DNA from: Flaviramulus multivorans
GTDB taxonomy: Bacteria; Bacteroidota; Bacteroidia; Flavobacteriales; Flavobacteriaceae
Assembly (NCBI RefSeq): GCF_021728415.1
Contig: NZ_JAKKDV010000003.1
Coordinates: 186,001 to 250,000, forward strand
Length of the DNA: 64,000 nt
Reading direction: 5' to 3'
Shown: one piece after another, positions 63,807 through 64,000 of the stretch
How the letters are laid out: the number at the start of each line of letters is the position of its first letter
Position numbering within the stretch: position 1 is the first letter of the stretch
Program-made: the position numbers and the translations under genes
Notes under the pieces: model-generated
Told to the model about the DNA's origin: nothing
Databases searched by the model: none
Seen by the model: only the letters and a program-made list of their open reading frames with translations

Positions 63807-64000
63807 ATGGATGATAATTTTTCCCCAAGAGTAAAAGATGTTATTGCTTTTAGTAAAGAAGAAGCATTACGCTTAGGCCATGATTTTATTGGCACTGAGC
63901 ATTTAATGCTTGGGCTTTTGCGTGATGGAAACGGAAAGGCAATTAATATATTAAACGCTCTGGATATTGATTTAAATCATTTACGACGTAAAGTTGAAAT
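63807..64000 (+). CDS. clpC: ClpC-type ATP-dependent Clp protease ATPase, 3' end outside window
   Basis: Only the first 64 codons are visible. They read MDDNFSPRVKDVIAFSKEEA, followed by GHDFIGTEHLMLGLLRDGNG, the first Clp_N repeat of ClpC/ClpA-type chaperones. A purine-rich AGAAAGGA stands 13 bases before the ATG and is one of the best ribosome-binding sites in the window. ClpC unfolds proteins and feeds them to ClpP. The ATPase domains lie beyond the window, so integrity cannot be judged. It is divergent from gyrA, with 261 bases between them in which I see no further gene. Confidence 0.9.
   Translation, partial: MDDNFSPRVKDVIAFSKEEALRLGHDFIGTEHLMLGLLRDGNGKAINILNALDIDLNHLRRKVE

Overview
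The window reads as a chromosomal segment of a member of the Flavobacteriaceae (Bacteroidota). The DNA is AT-rich, many promoters carry the Bacteroidota -7 box TAnnTTTG instead of a sigma-70 -10 box, Shine-Dalgarno signals are weak, and the gene content is typical of marine flavobacteria: DUF6090, DUF3667, FemAB-like acetyltransferase, a YeeE/YedE pair, KatG, an NhaC-type antiporter and a single long LptF/G permease. Gene density is high, no intergenic gap exceeds 300 bases, and I see no phage, insertion sequence, integrase or CRISPR array.

Layout. 1-4.4 kb is the end of a cell-surface or exopolysaccharide locus (FemAB-like transferase, SGNH esterase, MBOAT O-acyltransferase, JmjC/cupin protein). 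4.4-12 kb holds an Lrp regulator with an M14 carboxypeptidase, an XRE regulator with a dyad operator, a PhnP-like metallo-hydrolase, a large conserved unknown, Bcp, endonuclease III and an ECF sigma factor with a 47-residue neighbour. 12-22.5 kb carries uvrA, several envelope proteins (one behind a convincing sigma-54 promoter), a nitronate monooxygenase-like enzyme and dnaK. 22.6-28.4 kb has serine dehydratase, panB, an RluA pseudouridine synthase, an aldehyde dehydrogenase and a HisKA_3 kinase. 28.4-31.9 kb contains three tandem 7-TM paralogues and a CPBP protease gene broken by a one-base homopolymer slip. 32-49 kb has an Lrp/PLP-lyase divergent pair, nhaC, katG with an ankyrin partner, tpx, dgkA, ftsK, lolA, lptG-like and ribBA.

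49.4-55.3 kb is the most interesting part: a sulfur-handling block between tRNA-Ser(TGA) and tRNA-Pro/tRNA-Ser(GCT). It contains a cysteine-rich Crp/Fnr regulator, a TauE/SafE exporter, a CstB-like persulfide dioxygenase-rhodanese fusion, a rhodanese lipoprotein, and split YeeE/YedE transporters, with a sterol-desaturase-family gene in their midst. Three copies of a GTAAC-N4-GTTAC dyad precede the three plus-strand units, and each dyad centre lies at exactly the same distance from a -7 TTTG-type element. This looks like a class-II-activated sulfide/persulfide regulon run by a Crp/Fnr protein, where proteobacteria use the ArsR-type BigR for a similar gene set.

55.5-64 kb returns to housekeeping genes: a PgpH-type c-di-AMP phosphodiesterase, a thiolase, an NlpC/P60 peptidase, a TPR protein, gyrA and the start of clpC, which runs off the window.

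Coordinates are direct reads. Functions are family assignments made without database searches.
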